A stretch of DNA of 64,000 bases from Mucilaginibacter xinganensis. GTDB taxonomy: Bacteria; Bacteroidota; Bacteroidia; Sphingobacteriales; Sphingobacteriaceae. The notes under the pieces were generated by a model that saw only the letters and a program-made list of their open reading frames with translations, made no database searches and was not told the origin of the DNA. Positions within the stretch are counted from its first letter, which is position 1. Each line of letters begins with the position of its first letter. Location: contig JAMFSA010000213.1 in the NCBI GenBank assembly GCA_026225055.1, positions 29,940 through 93,939 of the forward strand. Reading direction: 5' to 3'. Of the stretch, positions 18,348 to 27,559 are shown piece after piece. The position numbers and the translations under genes were made by a program.

Positions 18348-19052
18348 ATGAAAAATATCCTGCTCGCCAGCACCTCCTTTTTGTTCGGCGAAGAGTACCT
18401 TGCTTATCTCAAACCAGCTATCTCTGAATTATTTACAGGTGTCAATGAAATAATCTTTCTTCCTTTTGCACGCCCTGGCGGTATTTCACACGATGATTAC
18501 GTGCAAAAGGTAGCGTTAGCTTTTGCATCTTTTGGCATAGCTGTAAAGGGCCTGCATACTTTTAACGATCCAAAAACAGCGATCATGGAAGCGAAAGGTT
18601 TTTTCACGGGTGGCGGTAATACTTTTTTATTGGTTAAGCAACTGCAGGAACAAGGTCTGATGTCTGTGTTGAAAGACGCAGTAGAACAAGGCGCGCCCTA
18701 CCTGGGCACCAGCGCAGGCAGCAACATCGCAGGTGTGAATATGAAGACCACTAATGATATGCCGATCGTCTATCCGCCAAGTTTTGACACCATGAGCCTC
18801 GTGCCATTCAACCTTAACCCGCATTATCTTGACCCGGATCCAAACTCCAAGCATAACGGCGAAACCAGGGAAATCCGCATCAAAGAATTTCATACACAAA
18901 ACGCTACGTCTGTGGTGGGCCTGCGTGAAGGCAGCTGGATCAGGGTAGCAGGCGAAAACATTACTGTTGAGGGTGCGTTTGATTCCATGATATTTGAACA
19001 AGGCAAACAACCTTATGAAGTTAAACCCGGCACCCAATTACATGTGGTTTAG
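18348..19052 (+). CDS. pepE: Peptidase E (alpha-aspartyl dipeptidase)
   Basis: A 234-residue S51 family peptidase, close to the usual length of about 230. The nucleophile elbow is GTSAGSN (catalytic Ser near 122), preceded by FFTGGGNTFLL. The His of 'NLNPHYLDPD' completes the recognisable active site. It hydrolyses dipeptides with N-terminal aspartate in the cytosol. Its last 11 bases overlap the proposed start of the methyltransferase. Confidence 0.9.
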   Translation: MKNILLASTSFLFGEEYLAYLKPAISELFTGVNEIIFLPFARPGGISHDDYVQKVALAFASFGIAVKGLHTFNDPKTAIMEAKGFFTGGGNTFLLVKQLQEQGLMSVLKDAVEQGAPYLGTSAGSNIAGVNMKTTNDMPIVYPPSFDTMSLVPFNLNPHYLDPDPNSKHNGETREIRIKEFHTQNATSVVGLREGSWIRVAGENITVEGAFDSMIFEQGKQPYEVKPGTQLHVV

Positions 19053-19631
19053 ATCCAATAACGAAATACAAGAATACCACCGTGCCATGATCGCGAGCCA
19101 TGGTGCGGAAAGCAGCCTGGCATTAGGCTGGCGAGAGCGGGCCGATCAATTGCTCCGTTTCGAGGTGCTCGCACAAATCGGCGATATGAACGGGTACACG
19201 GTACTTGACGCCGGCTGCGGTTATGCCGACCTCTACCCTTTCCTAAAAAGCCGTTACCCGCAAATCAGTTCTTATCATGGCATTGATCAAGTACCAGAAA
19301 TGATCGCCCGCGCAAGCGAACGTTTCCCCGGTATTAATTTGCAGCAAGGGGACTTTATACGAGAGAAACTACAGGTCTGTGATTACGTGCTGGCCAGCGG
19401 TTCGCTCAATTACGGACAGGATATTTTCCCGCCATCAGGAAATTGTATAGTGCATGTACGATTGGCCTGGGTTTTAACTTACTGCGTGAAGTAAACGAGG
19501 GCTTATTGCAAGCTCATGATCTCAACGAAATTGTTGCCTTCGCCAAAATATTAGCACCTAAAGTCATTTGGAGCGATAACTATGCACCGGAAGACTTTAG
19601 TGTATTTTTATATCACCAACCGGAAAGTTAA
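19042..19631 (+). pseudogene. SAM-dependent methyltransferase with one frameshift
   Basis: A class I methyltransferase of about 196 residues. The SAM-binding motif I is VLDAGCGYADLYPFL and the later acidic/aromatic motif is CDYVLASGSLNYG. The frame breaks near 19421: frame 1 ends in unrelated residues, whereas a different frame continues as FPAIRKLYSACTIGLGFNLL to the true C-terminus (WSDNYAPEDFSVFLYHQ). One extra T (TT read as T) would restore it. The start overlaps pepE by 11 bases, and the end overlaps the alkB-like gene tail to tail by 24. Confidence 0.72.
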
Positions 19632-20462
19632 ATTGATCCTCGCTGTCATCGGCTTTACTGATTTCGCGACCCGATGCTCAAACGCTTCCTGCAATCTTGC
19701 TTTCATCAATAGCAGGGAACTGTGTTCCAGTTTTACCGAATAGTGTTGTTTATGATCGGCCTTATTCCGGATATCAAAGCCCCTTACCTGCCCAAAACTC
19801 ACGGACGCAATAATGGGCTGGCTGCCCATGATACTTTCCTTATCACTATGCCAGGCCACCGAATCATTGCCGTCTCTGTAATAATTCAATAAAACACTAT
19901 TAAACCTGATGCCTGCAAGCGATTCCACTGTTTCACGGATCGCCTGCAATTCAGGCGTCCAGGGCAACGTACCTGATATACGGTCGGTGTCTCCATACCA
20001 AGCCGTCAGCCGCGGCGTCAGGTATTCCTTCTCCCACATCTTTTGCGTGGACTGCCGCCACGGCGTATCCCTTATGAATTGCTCCAATAATTCATCACCG
20101 GCTTGCTTACCGATGAAATCCGGCCGGTACTCCAGCATCTCTTTCGGTAAGTCCTTACTCATCCCCGCCTCCGGGAAAAAATACAACTGTTCCATTGAAT
20201 CCTCCAAACTCTTTAACAAATTATCCATCTCCGGATAATAGCTGTTAATATATCCCGCCACATCCTCCTGCTCGTTCACGCTTAATACACCACCATCATA
20301 AATCCAAAAGCCATTAGCATCAAATAAAATGCGCCCGATATAATATTCCCCCAAAGCATCATACATCTGGTAACCCTCGCCCTTATCCGGCAAAATACGC
20401 ACCCAGCGCCCGGTGCTGATCTGCGTCCGTTCCGCCTTTTCCGAAAACAATTTGCTTTTCAT
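19608..20462 (-). CDS. AlkB-like 2-oxoglutarate/Fe(II) dioxygenase with N-terminal extension
   Basis: A 284-residue protein starting at 20462 (MKSKLFSEKAERT). The C-terminal 190 residues are an AlkB-type dioxygenase: LNYYRDGNDSVAWHSDKE with the HxD iron ligands, the distal His in FEHRV, and a C-terminal Arg region (KPMTARINLTFR). The first 85 or so residues (STGRWVRILPDKGEGYQMY ... AGYINSYYPEM) are not part of AlkB and were not recognised. AlkB enzymes remove alkyl groups from DNA or RNA bases. It is divergent from the imu operon and shares the operator at 20506-20520, so it probably belongs to the DNA-damage response. Confidence 0.85.
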   Translation of the reverse strand: MKSKLFSEKAERTQISTGRWVRILPDKGEGYQMYDALGEYYIGRILFDANGFWIYDGGVLSVNEQEDVAGYINSYYPEMDNLLKSLEDSMEQLYFFPEAGMSKDLPKEMLEYRPDFIGKQAGDELLEQFIRDTPWRQSTQKMWEKEYLTPRLTAWYGDTDRISGTLPWTPELQAIRETVESLAGIRFNSVLLNYYRDGNDSVAWHSDKESIMGSQPIIASVSFGQVRGFDIRNKADHKQHYSVKLEHSSLLLMKARLQEAFEHRVAKSVKPMTARINLTFRLVI

Positions 20463-20505
20463 AAAAACAAATGTGAAGAAAAAAAGTAAAAAAAGCATAA
20501 TAAAA

Positions 20506-20530
20506 TACTAAAAATATTAGCATAACTTTG
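20506..20530 (+). promoter_or_regulatory. Damage-type operator and -7 box of the imu operon
   Basis: TACTAAAAATATTAG (20506-20520) contains the dyad CTAA-N5-TTAG. It is the exact reverse complement of CTAATATTTTTAGTA just before dnaE2. TAACTTTG (20523-20530) fits the Bacteroidota -7 consensus TAnnTTTG, 20 bases before the first ATG. The operator abuts the -7 box and lies in the divergent region shared with the alkB-like gene, so one repressor could control both. Confidence 0.65.
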
Positions 20531-20550
20531 CTATCCCAAACGCGAACGAC

Positions 20551-20871
20551 ATGGCAGCATTTACAATTGAGATCAAACAGGCACAAGATTCTTTGATCAT
20601 TGTCGCACAAAAACTGGATCCGTGGCCGGACAATAAAGGCTATGAGCGTTATGAATTAACAATGCGGGACGGATGTTCAGTGATCAGTTTGGATGCGGAT
20701 TATTGGACCAGACCTTACCTGGTCACGCCGGAAGAGGCTGAAGATTATTACGAAAAGATCCATTACCCAACCCAGCGGCCATTTTTTAGTAACAACAATA
20801 CTTTTACCAATGCAGAACTAAGAAAGATCGCCGGCGAGATCGCTAAACACGTAGCTTATGGAAACCGATAA
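20551..20871 (+). CDS. Hypothetical first gene of imu operon
   Basis: A 106-residue cytosolic protein (MAAFTIEIKQAQDSLIIVAQ...). The family was not recognised. The second half has the aromatic/acidic segment 'YLVTPEEAEDYYEKIHYP' and a C-terminal helix (NAELRKIAGEIAKHV). It is the first gene after the operator and overlaps imuA by 14 bases. It may be a small accessory of the mutasome, but this rests on position only. Confidence 0.6.
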   Translation: MAAFTIEIKQAQDSLIIVAQKLDPWPDNKGYERYELTMRDGCSVISLDADYWTRPYLVTPEEAEDYYEKIHYPTQRPFFSNNNTFTNAELRKIAGEIAKHVAYGNR

Positions 20872-21580
20872 AACCGCCATCGTCAGCAAACTCCGGCAGG
20901 ACATCCTGTTATGGGAAGGCTATAAGCCGCCGGTGGCCGGTGAACGCGGTTCATTGGGCCTTGGTCCTTTAGAAAGCGCCTTTCCCAATGGCATATTTCC
21001 ATTAGGCAGCATACACGAAATGGTTTGCGCCAGCAGCGAACAGGCCGCGGCATCTGGTGGGTTCGTCAGCGCTATACTCTCTGTGCTCATGAAGCAAGGC
21101 TGTATTGGCGTTTGGATCGGCCGTAAAGAACGATTGTTTGCGCCGGCCTTCGCCGGTTTTGGGGTTCAGGCGGACAATATCATTTTTATCAGCTTAACAA
21201 AAGACAAAGATGCGCTATGGGTCATGGAAGAAGCCCTGAAATGCCCCGGCCTTACCGCCGTAGTTTGTGAACTTCGTGAGATAGATTTCAAGCAATCCCA
21301 GCGCTTCCAGCGGGCCGTCGAACAAAGCCGGGTCACCGGGTTTGTCTTACGTAATGCAGCAAATAAATTATCCGCGACCGCCTGTGCCGCTCGCTGGCAG
21401 GTCAGCCCCTTACCCAGTACAGACCTTAACGGCCTGCCCGGTTTGGGTTTTCTGCGCTGGAAGGCCGACCTGCTCAAGGTGCGCAACGGACATACAGGCA
21501 GTTGGGAATTAGAATGGCAGGGCGGCAATTTTGTAACAGTTGATAAACTGGCCATTAGTGAAGAAAGGCAGGTTGGTTGA
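20858..21580 (+). CDS. imuA: ImuA, RecA-like mutasome protein
   Basis: A 240-residue protein with the overall pattern of the ImuA/SulA-like RecA relatives: 'LGLGPLESAFPNGIFPLGSI' then HEMVCASSEQAAASGGFVSAIL, where a Walker-A-like loop has lost its GKT. Next comes a beta strand GVWIGRKERLFAPAF. ImuA promotes mutagenic translesion synthesis together with ImuB and DnaE2. Order and spacing are classic: imuB starts 3 bases after its stop. Confidence 0.8.
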   Translation: METDKTAIVSKLRQDILLWEGYKPPVAGERGSLGLGPLESAFPNGIFPLGSIHEMVCASSEQAAASGGFVSAILSVLMKQGCIGVWIGRKERLFAPAFAGFGVQADNIIFISLTKDKDALWVMEEALKCPGLTAVVCELREIDFKQSQRFQRAVEQSRVTGFVLRNAANKLSATACAARWQVSPLPSTDLNGLPGLGFLRWKADLLKVRNGHTGSWELEWQGGNFVTVDKLAISEERQVG

Positions 21581-21583
21581 AAC

Positions 21584-23080
21584 ATGCAAAAACGCTTTAT
21601 GTCCATATGGTTCCGGCACTTGCTGACGGACGGGCTGACGCGGCGCCGGCCCGAACTGAAAACCTTGCCCTTTGTAATCGCCACCCCGGTTAAAAATCGG
21701 ATCATCATCACCGCCTCCAGCCTTTTGGCAGAACAGGAGGGCGCCTTTACCGGCATGGCAGTAGCAGACGCGAAGGCGGCGCTGGCAGAATTGGTCGTAA
21801 TCGATGAGCTACCCGGACAAGCCGCCAAACTGTTGCGGCTCATTGGCCTGGGTTGTATCCGCTACACCCCCATTGTCAGTATTGATTTACCCGAGGGCCT
21901 GATGCTTGATATTTCCGGCTGCGCGCACTTATGGGGCGGTGAACGCGAATACCTCAAAGAGATCGTACTGAAATTACGTGCCGCCGGTTTCGACGCGCGG
22001 GCGGCCATCGCCGACACACCGGGCGCGGCCTGGGCGGTCGCCCGTTTTGCACAAAAAAGGCCCATCATACCATCAAGTATGCAAGCTGCAGCTATTACTT
22101 CTCTGCCTCCCGCAGCACTTAGATTAGAACCGGAAATACTGGAACGAATGCAGAAATTAGGATTCTGCACGATCGGGCCGCTGCTGGAAATACTGCCGCA
22201 AGCCTTGCGCCGTCGTTTTGGACAGGGCTTATTAACCCGTATCGGACAGGCTTTAGGCATCATAGAGGAATATTGGGAACCTGTCGTGCCGCCGGTTGCC
22301 TACACCGCGCGGCTACCCTGCCTGGAACCAATCTGTACCGCAGCCGGTATCGGCATTGCCATTGAAAAACTGCTCGAAATTCTCTGTCGGCAACTCAAGA
22401 ATGAAGGCAAAGGCCTGCGCAAAGCGATCCTGAAATGCCACCGTATCGATGGCCGCAAAGTACAGGTAGCCATCACGACGACCAAAGGCTCGCACAGCGT
22501 ATCGCACTTAATGCGGCTTTTCCAGTTACAGATTGGCAAGATTGAACCCGCTTTGGGCATCGAACTGTTCATACTGGAAGCCCCACGGGTAGAAGACATG
22601 GGAACGATGCAGGAAAAACTATGGGCAGAAGCCAAAGGATTGGCTGACAACGCGCTGGCCGAACTGCTTGACCGGATCGCAGGTAAGGTAGGAATTAATG
22701 CCATCCAGCGCTTTTTGCCCACCGAGAACCACTGGCCGGAAAGATCCATGAAACTCGCCACCTCGCTGACAGAACAACCCGGAACCGCCTGGCCCGTGTT
22801 GCAGCGCCCGATCCGCTTGGTCCAACCGCCCGAACCCATCGACGTAATGGCGCTGGTACCGGATCACCCGCCCAGGCTCTTTGTACATAAAGGCAAGCGG
22901 CATAGCATCGCTAAAGCCGACGGGCCGGAACGCATAGGACGCGAATGGTGGCAGGACAGCGGCGAACACCGGGATTATTATATCGTCGAAGACAGCGATG
23001 GCGGCCGTTACTGGCTCTTCCGTTCAGGTTATTACGATGGTGGTGATGCGCGCTGGTACCTACATGGTTATTTTGCTTAG
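21584..23080 (+). CDS. imuB: ImuB, inactive Y-family polymerase homologue
   Basis: A 498-residue Y-family-like protein. The first strand reads MSIWFRHL where an active polymerase has an Asp pair, and the later SIDE-like box is replaced by LMLDISGCAHLWGG. So the catalytic acids are missing, as expected for ImuB, which links the beta clamp, ImuA and DnaE2. A C-terminal 100-residue region ends in 'YWLFRSGYYDGGDARWYLHG', typical of ImuB/DUF6504-like tails. A strong terminator follows immediately (23091-23124). Confidence 0.88.
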   Translation: MQKRFMSIWFRHLLTDGLTRRRPELKTLPFVIATPVKNRIIITASSLLAEQEGAFTGMAVADAKAALAELVVIDELPGQAAKLLRLIGLGCIRYTPIVSIDLPEGLMLDISGCAHLWGGEREYLKEIVLKLRAAGFDARAAIADTPGAAWAVARFAQKRPIIPSSMQAAAITSLPPAALRLEPEILERMQKLGFCTIGPLLEILPQALRRRFGQGLLTRIGQALGIIEEYWEPVVPPVAYTARLPCLEPICTAAGIGIAIEKLLEILCRQLKNEGKGLRKAILKCHRIDGRKVQVAITTTKGSHSVSHLMRLFQLQIGKIEPALGIELFILEAPRVEDMGTMQEKLWAEAKGLADNALAELLDRIAGKVGINAIQRFLPTENHWPERSMKLATSLTEQPGTAWPVLQRPIRLVQPPEPIDVMALVPDHPPRLFVHKGKRHSIAKADGPERIGREWWQDSGEHRDYYIVEDSDGGRYWLFRSGYYDGGDARWYLHGYFA

Positions 23081-23090
23081 TATGGGCTAC

Positions 23091-23124
23091 AAATCCGCAT
23101 TACGAAAGTGATGCGGATTTTTTA
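23091..23124 (+). terminator. Rho-independent terminator after imuB
   Basis: AAATCCGCAT (23091-23100) pairs with ATGCGGATTT (23111-23120) as a perfect 10-base stem with a 10-base loop, followed by further T residues. It begins 11 bases after the imuB stop and closes the imu operon, so dnaE2 would not be co-transcribed even if adjacent. Confidence 0.8.
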
Positions 23125-23159
23125 TTAAACATATTGACTTATTAATAGAAATGTCCTTA

Positions 23160-23441
23160 CTAAATATTTTCGGTGAATTCTATTGCATTTCCATGGAGGT
23201 CTGCTATAAAAGCTAACCGTTTCCCAATAACCGGTAAATCAAATGGCTCCCTAGTGATGGTAATACCTCTTTTGCGTAAGACCGCAATTGTTTCATCTAC
23301 GCTTTCAACGGTTAAGCTAAAGTGATGGTACCCGGAAACTAATGGAAGAGTAGGATCCTGATAGGGATTGGTTATCGGACCTTGAATGATTTCCAACCAA
23401 AAGTTGTCGTCATTTGCGGGTGTTAGATAAGTCATCAACAA
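23160..23441 (-). pseudogene. VOC/glyoxalase-like gene, 5' end decayed
   Basis: The reading frame gives 93 residues, of which MTYLTPANDDNFWLEIIQG, SGYHHFSLTVESVDETIAVL and RLAFIADLHGNAIEFTE match the second half of a vicinal-oxygen-chelate protein (usual length 115-130), including the final Glu metal ligand. The start is missing: upstream, out of frame and past stops, the DNA still reads QLGFKLVQK, the expected preceding segment. So this looks like a VOC gene broken at its 5' end by frameshift and nonsense changes. It follows the imu terminator in convergent orientation. Confidence 0.55.
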
Positions 23442-23588
23442 TCACCTTACACCCATTTTTGCACCAGTTTGAATCCTAATTGCGGTCAACGTTCATCGAT
23501 GATTAAACATGAAAATGGCTGTTATTCAAATTCGCAAAAAGACGAGTAATTTAAATGGCATCCTATCAAGTTCATATTGTTAGCGTAA

Positions 23589-26500
23589 TTAAAGTCTATT
23601 ATAAATTGAAGCCCATCTTCTTAACCACTTCAAATATTTTGGTTTTAATGAAAATGTGTCACACTTCCACAACCAATTGCCTTCAGTTGCGGCAGGTATG
23701 TTCATTCGCGAGCTTTCGTCTAAACCCAATACATCCTGCATAGGTATGATCACTATTTTTGCAACTGAAGCCATTGCCATATGGATAAATACCTGGTTTA
23801 CTTTTGTTTCCTTTACCGACAATCCTGTATAATTTTTCAACCTCTTTAAAACATTTTCATCCGCTTCTTTACTAAACCAGCCTTTTATCGTATTGTTATC
23901 ATGCGTGCCGGTATAAGCTACGCTGTTAAGCGTATAATTGTGTGGTATGTGTGGAGAAAGAGCAATATCGCTACCAAATGCGAATTGTAAAACCCGCATG
24001 CCCGGCAGTTCGAATTGATCACGCAGTTGATAAACAGCCTGATCAATATTGCCCAGGTCTTCGGCTACAAATGGCAATTTGCCAAATTCTTTTTTTAGGA
24101 TATTAAACAGATCAGCAGCCGGGCCTTGCTCCCATTTACCATTAACTGCTGTTTTTTCTTTTGCAGGCACAGCCCAATAATTGGAGAAGGCGCGGAAATG
24201 ATCTAACCTTAACAGGTCAAATCTTTCCAGGTTTTTCCGGATACGTTGTACCCACCAATTATATTTCTGTTCTTTTAATTTGTCCCAGCAAAAAACAGGC
24301 ATACCCCAAAGCTGGCCTTCTGCCGAAAAATAATCTGGCGGCACACCTGCAACCTGTGCCATATTGCCTTGCTCATCTAAGCTAAAAAGTTCCGGATGCG
24401 CCCATACATCAACTGAATCATAGCTAACATAAAATGGCAGGTCGCCAAATAATTGAATATCTAATTGATTACAATAGCTTTTAAGGCTTTTCCACTGTTT
24501 GGCAAACTGGTATTGCAACCATTTCTCTTTATCAATGGCATCGGTGTTAGTATTTACAAAGTCAGCCAGTGTTGTTTTATTCCGCGACTTAAATCCATTC
24601 GGCCATTGGTACCAAGGTTTGTTCTTGTGTTGTTGTTTCAATGCTACGTATAAGGCATGATTATCAAGCCATGCTGCTTCCTTTTTACAAAAAACATCGA
24701 ACTCGGCATGAAAGAATTCGCTGTTCTTGTTTTTGAAATTTGCCCATGCCTTATTAAATATTAATTGCTTAATTGTTGATGTCTGTTTATAATCCACTTT
24801 ATCCGAATGAGGCAAATTATATTCATCCACATTTAATAAACCTTCATTAGCCAACAATTCGGGACTTAACAGTAACACGTTCCCTCCCATGCTCGAATAA
24901 GAACTGTAAGGTGAATATTGACTGTTCTTATCTACCGGACTCAAGGGCAATAACTGCCAATATTTTTGATAGCTATGATGCAGCAAATCAGCAAATATCT
25001 TTGCACCCGCACCAAAATCACCTATACCAAATTTTGAGGGTAATGATGTAATATGCATTAATATACCTGAACAACGACCACTGTCAGGCAGCTCAAGCTT
25101 TAAAAATGCGAAAGGTATGGTTGTAAATAAGTCTTTAACTAATATCTCCTGCTGATGCTTGCCGTTTGTTTTTAATACCAAATTTTCAAATTTTTCAGGG
25201 GCATCTTCGGGAATAATTATGCGGGTATCCTCCCAATCTGTAATTGATATTCCCGTTAGGTTCAACGGCACAACTGTAATGTACCATGTAGGTTTATGGT
25301 AGCGCACAAAAGCGAATACGTTATCGGCATATTTCCCTTTTATCTTTAGCGGTTTGAATTTCCCTTCAGCAAAAAGCTGCGAATTGGCTTTTCTTTCCTG
25401 TAATAATAACTGTGTAAGCCAAATCTTTATTTGCCCGTTGAATCTATTATCCCAAAGAGTTTTCAGCGATGATCTTTTAGCTAATAAGGCTTGATGATGC
25501 TTATAATCAACCGAGCGGCGGTTATCCGGGTCAACCAAACTGAGATCCCAATGCTCGCAACCCTGATAAACATCGGGCATGCCCGGGCAGGTAAACTTCA
25601 GCATTACCTGAGTTAAAGAATTTATAACTCCATACCCGGCAACCTTTTCATGTAGTGTTCTAAAACTCTTCCAAAATGGTCTTCGTTTATCCAGCAACGC
25701 TTTTGCAAACTGCTGAACGGCTTTCTCATACTTTTCGTCCGGTTCTGCCCAGTTGGAATGCAGCTTGGCCTCGCGCATTGTTTTTTGCAGGTATTCCTGT
25801 AAACGTTCGCTGAAATCGTCTTCATCTTCGCCCGGCATGGGGTAGGCGCCCATCAATGTTTGATAAATAAAATATTCGTCATTGGCATCTGGCGCGCCTA
25901 TTTGTTTAATATCCCGATTCATTTGCTGCCAGCTTCTTACCGCCTCCAGCCATTCATCTGCCAGATTCGGCAATACGTTTAGCCTGGCCCGTACATCTTC
26001 ACCGCGCTTGGTGTCATGTGTTGCGGTTGCATTCATACTCAGGGGCCATTGCTTTTGGCGTTGCTTCATCTTTTTATGAAAATCTGCCTGATTCATACTA
26101 AAGGCATCCGGGGCGTCCCCTACTTCATTATGACTAATGAGACGGTTATAAGTGTACATCAATGTATCCTCAACCCCTTTAGCCATTAGCGGGCCGCTAA
26201 ACTGCATACAACGCATATAAAAATGCAGCGCTTTATCGTTGCCCTTAGAGTGAAGGAATGCTGTTTCTAACAAGCCGACGGCCCGCAATAATGTTTTATC
26301 TGCATTTTTTATAGCTGATAAAATCTTTTTTATCAGTATCTCCTCATCCTTATGCAAAGGAAAACTGTTGCCATAAAAACGATAATCAGGGCAATTGATT
26401 AAAAACTGCGCGATAGCCTGTTTGATCTCATCCCTTACTACCTCTTTAGGTTTTACAATGTTCGACCGTAAAAAAAGATCGGTTAAATTATCCAGCTCAC

Positions 26501-27557
26501 CTGCCATTTGGTTATGCAGAATATAGGCTTTTTTATTATTTACCTGTTGCACAACCGGTGTGGTATCTTGAGTTAGGCTTTTATAAAAAGCAGTAAATTT
26601 ATGCCTGTTTCCTTTGCCTGTAAGCAGGTTATTGACCAGTGCCAGAAAATCATAGCCGGTATTACCCTGTATAGGCCATGCAGGCATCTCCTCGCCTTTT
26701 TCAAGTATCTTTTCAACTACTATATAGGTTTCATCGCCCAACGCTTTCCTTAACTGCTTGAGATATTTAGCCGGATCATACAAACCATCAATATGATCTA
26801 TCCTTAATCCCTGGAAAATATCTTCCCGAACCAGTTCAATAATGAGCTGGTGAAATTTATTAAATACCTCATCCCGCTGAATATTCAAACAGATCAGACT
26901 ATTCACCGTAAAGAAACGGCGGAAATTTATCAGGTGATCTGTTTCCTTATAACTGCAAAGCCGATAATGTTGATCATTGGCAATTTGCAATAGTTGTTTT
27001 TTACTTATCGAATTGACATCCGCAATATATTGATAAGATGAAGATTTAAGCGGCCATAATTGGTCAGCATATTTAAGTACCGGTTTGTTGTTAATCAATC
27101 CTATCGTCAATTCGCCGTTATCAATAGCATCAGTTAGGTCCGAGCCTAAAAAGGGCACCATTATCGGCCCTTTAAACAATAACTTATCAGTAAGGCTATC
27201 ATCAAAGAAGGTTTTGTAGGGTGATGCCGGGCCATTTTCCAGCACATCCATCATCCAGGTATTATCATGATGATAAGCCATGTGGTTAGGTACAATGTCC
27301 TGTAGCCAGCCAATATTTTTAGTTTTTAATTTTTTGCTGATAGCTCTCAGTTGTTCAACATTACCTATCTCCGGATTAATTTTTAAAGGATCGATACCAT
27401 CGTAACCATGAACACTTCCCGGCACCGAACTGAAGATGGGCGAAGCATAAATAGTTTTCACACCTAATTTTTCAAGATATGGAATAATCTGCTCAAAATC
27501 AGCAAAGTTAAACCCTTTGTGAAACTGGATGCGATAGGTGCTGACCGGGTTATACAT
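23589..27557 (-). CDS. treY-malQ: Bifunctional maltooligosyl trehalose synthase / 4-alpha-glucanotransferase (TreY-MalQ fusion)
   Basis: A 1322-residue fusion. Residues 1 to about 830 are TreY (GH13): STYRIQFHKGF, LRIDHIDGL with the nucleophile Asp, VVEKILEKGE with the acid, NATATHDTKRGEDVRAR, and MPDVYQGCEHWDLSLVDPDN. From about 840 (RCSGILMHITSLPSKFGIGD) it is MalQ (GH77): SPYSSYSSMGGN, LRLDHFRAF, FVAEDLGNI and YTGTHDNNTIKGW. TreY turns the reducing end of a maltodextrin into a trehalosyl unit; MalQ rearranges short maltodextrins. I used the ATG at 27557, 2 bases after the treZ stop. It is the last gene of the glgX-treZ-treY/malQ operon, and the region looks A+T-richer than its left flank. 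Confidence 0.92.
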   Translation of the reverse strand: MYNPVSTYRIQFHKGFNFADFEQIIPYLEKLGVKTIYASPIFSSVPGSVHGYDGIDPLKINPEIGNVEQLRAISKKLKTKNIGWLQDIVPNHMAYHHDNTWMMDVLENGPASPYKTFFDDSLTDKLLFKGPIMVPFLGSDLTDAIDNGELTIGLINNKPVLKYADQLWPLKSSSYQYIADVNSISKKQLLQIANDQHYRLCSYKETDHLINFRRFFTVNSLICLNIQRDEVFNKFHQLIIELVREDIFQGLRIDHIDGLYDPAKYLKQLRKALGDETYIVVEKILEKGEEMPAWPIQGNTGYDFLALVNNLLTGKGNRHKFTAFYKSLTQDTTPVVQQVNNKKAYILHNQMAGELDNLTDLFLRSNIVKPKEVVRDEIKQAIAQFLINCPDYRFYGNSFPLHKDEEILIKKILSAIKNADKTLLRAVGLLETAFLHSKGNDKALHFYMRCMQFSGPLMAKGVEDTLMYTYNRLISHNEVGDAPDAFSMNQADFHKKMKQRQKQWPLSMNATATHDTKRGEDVRARLNVLPNLADEWLEAVRSWQQMNRDIKQIGAPDANDEYFIYQTLMGAYPMPGEDEDDFSERLQEYLQKTMREAKLHSNWAEPDEKYEKAVQQFAKALLDKRRPFWKSFRTLHEKVAGYGVINSLTQVMLKFTCPGMPDVYQGCEHWDLSLVDPDNRRSVDYKHHQALLAKRSSLKTLWDNRFNGQIKIWLTQLLLQERKANSQLFAEGKFKPLKIKGKYADNVFAFVRYHKPTWYITVVPLNLTGISITDWEDTRIIIPEDAPEKFENLVLKTNGKHQQEILVKDLFTTIPFAFLKLELPDSGRCSGILMHITSLPSKFGIGDFGAGAKIFADLLHHSYQKYWQLLPLSPVDKNSQYSPYSSYSSMGGNVLLLSPELLANEGLLNVDEYNLPHSDKVDYKQTSTIKQLIFNKAWANFKNKNSEFFHAEFDVFCKKEAAWLDNHALYVALKQQHKNKPWYQWPNGFKSRNKTTLADFVNTNTDAIDKEKWLQYQFAKQWKSLKSYCNQLDIQLFGDLPFYVSYDSVDVWAHPELFSLDEQGNMAQVAGVPPDYFSAEGQLWGMPVFCWDKLKEQKYNWWVQRIRKNLERFDLLRLDHFRAFSNYWAVPAKEKTAVNGKWEQGPAADLFNILKKEFGKLPFVAEDLGNIDQAVYQLRDQFELPGMRVLQFAFGSDIALSPHIPHNYTLNSVAYTGTHDNNTIKGWFSKEADENVLKRLKNYTGLSVKETKVNQVFIHMAMASVAKIVIIPMQDVLGLDESSRMNIPAATEGNWLWKCDTFSLKPKYLKWLRRWASIYNRL

Positions 27558-27559
27558 GA

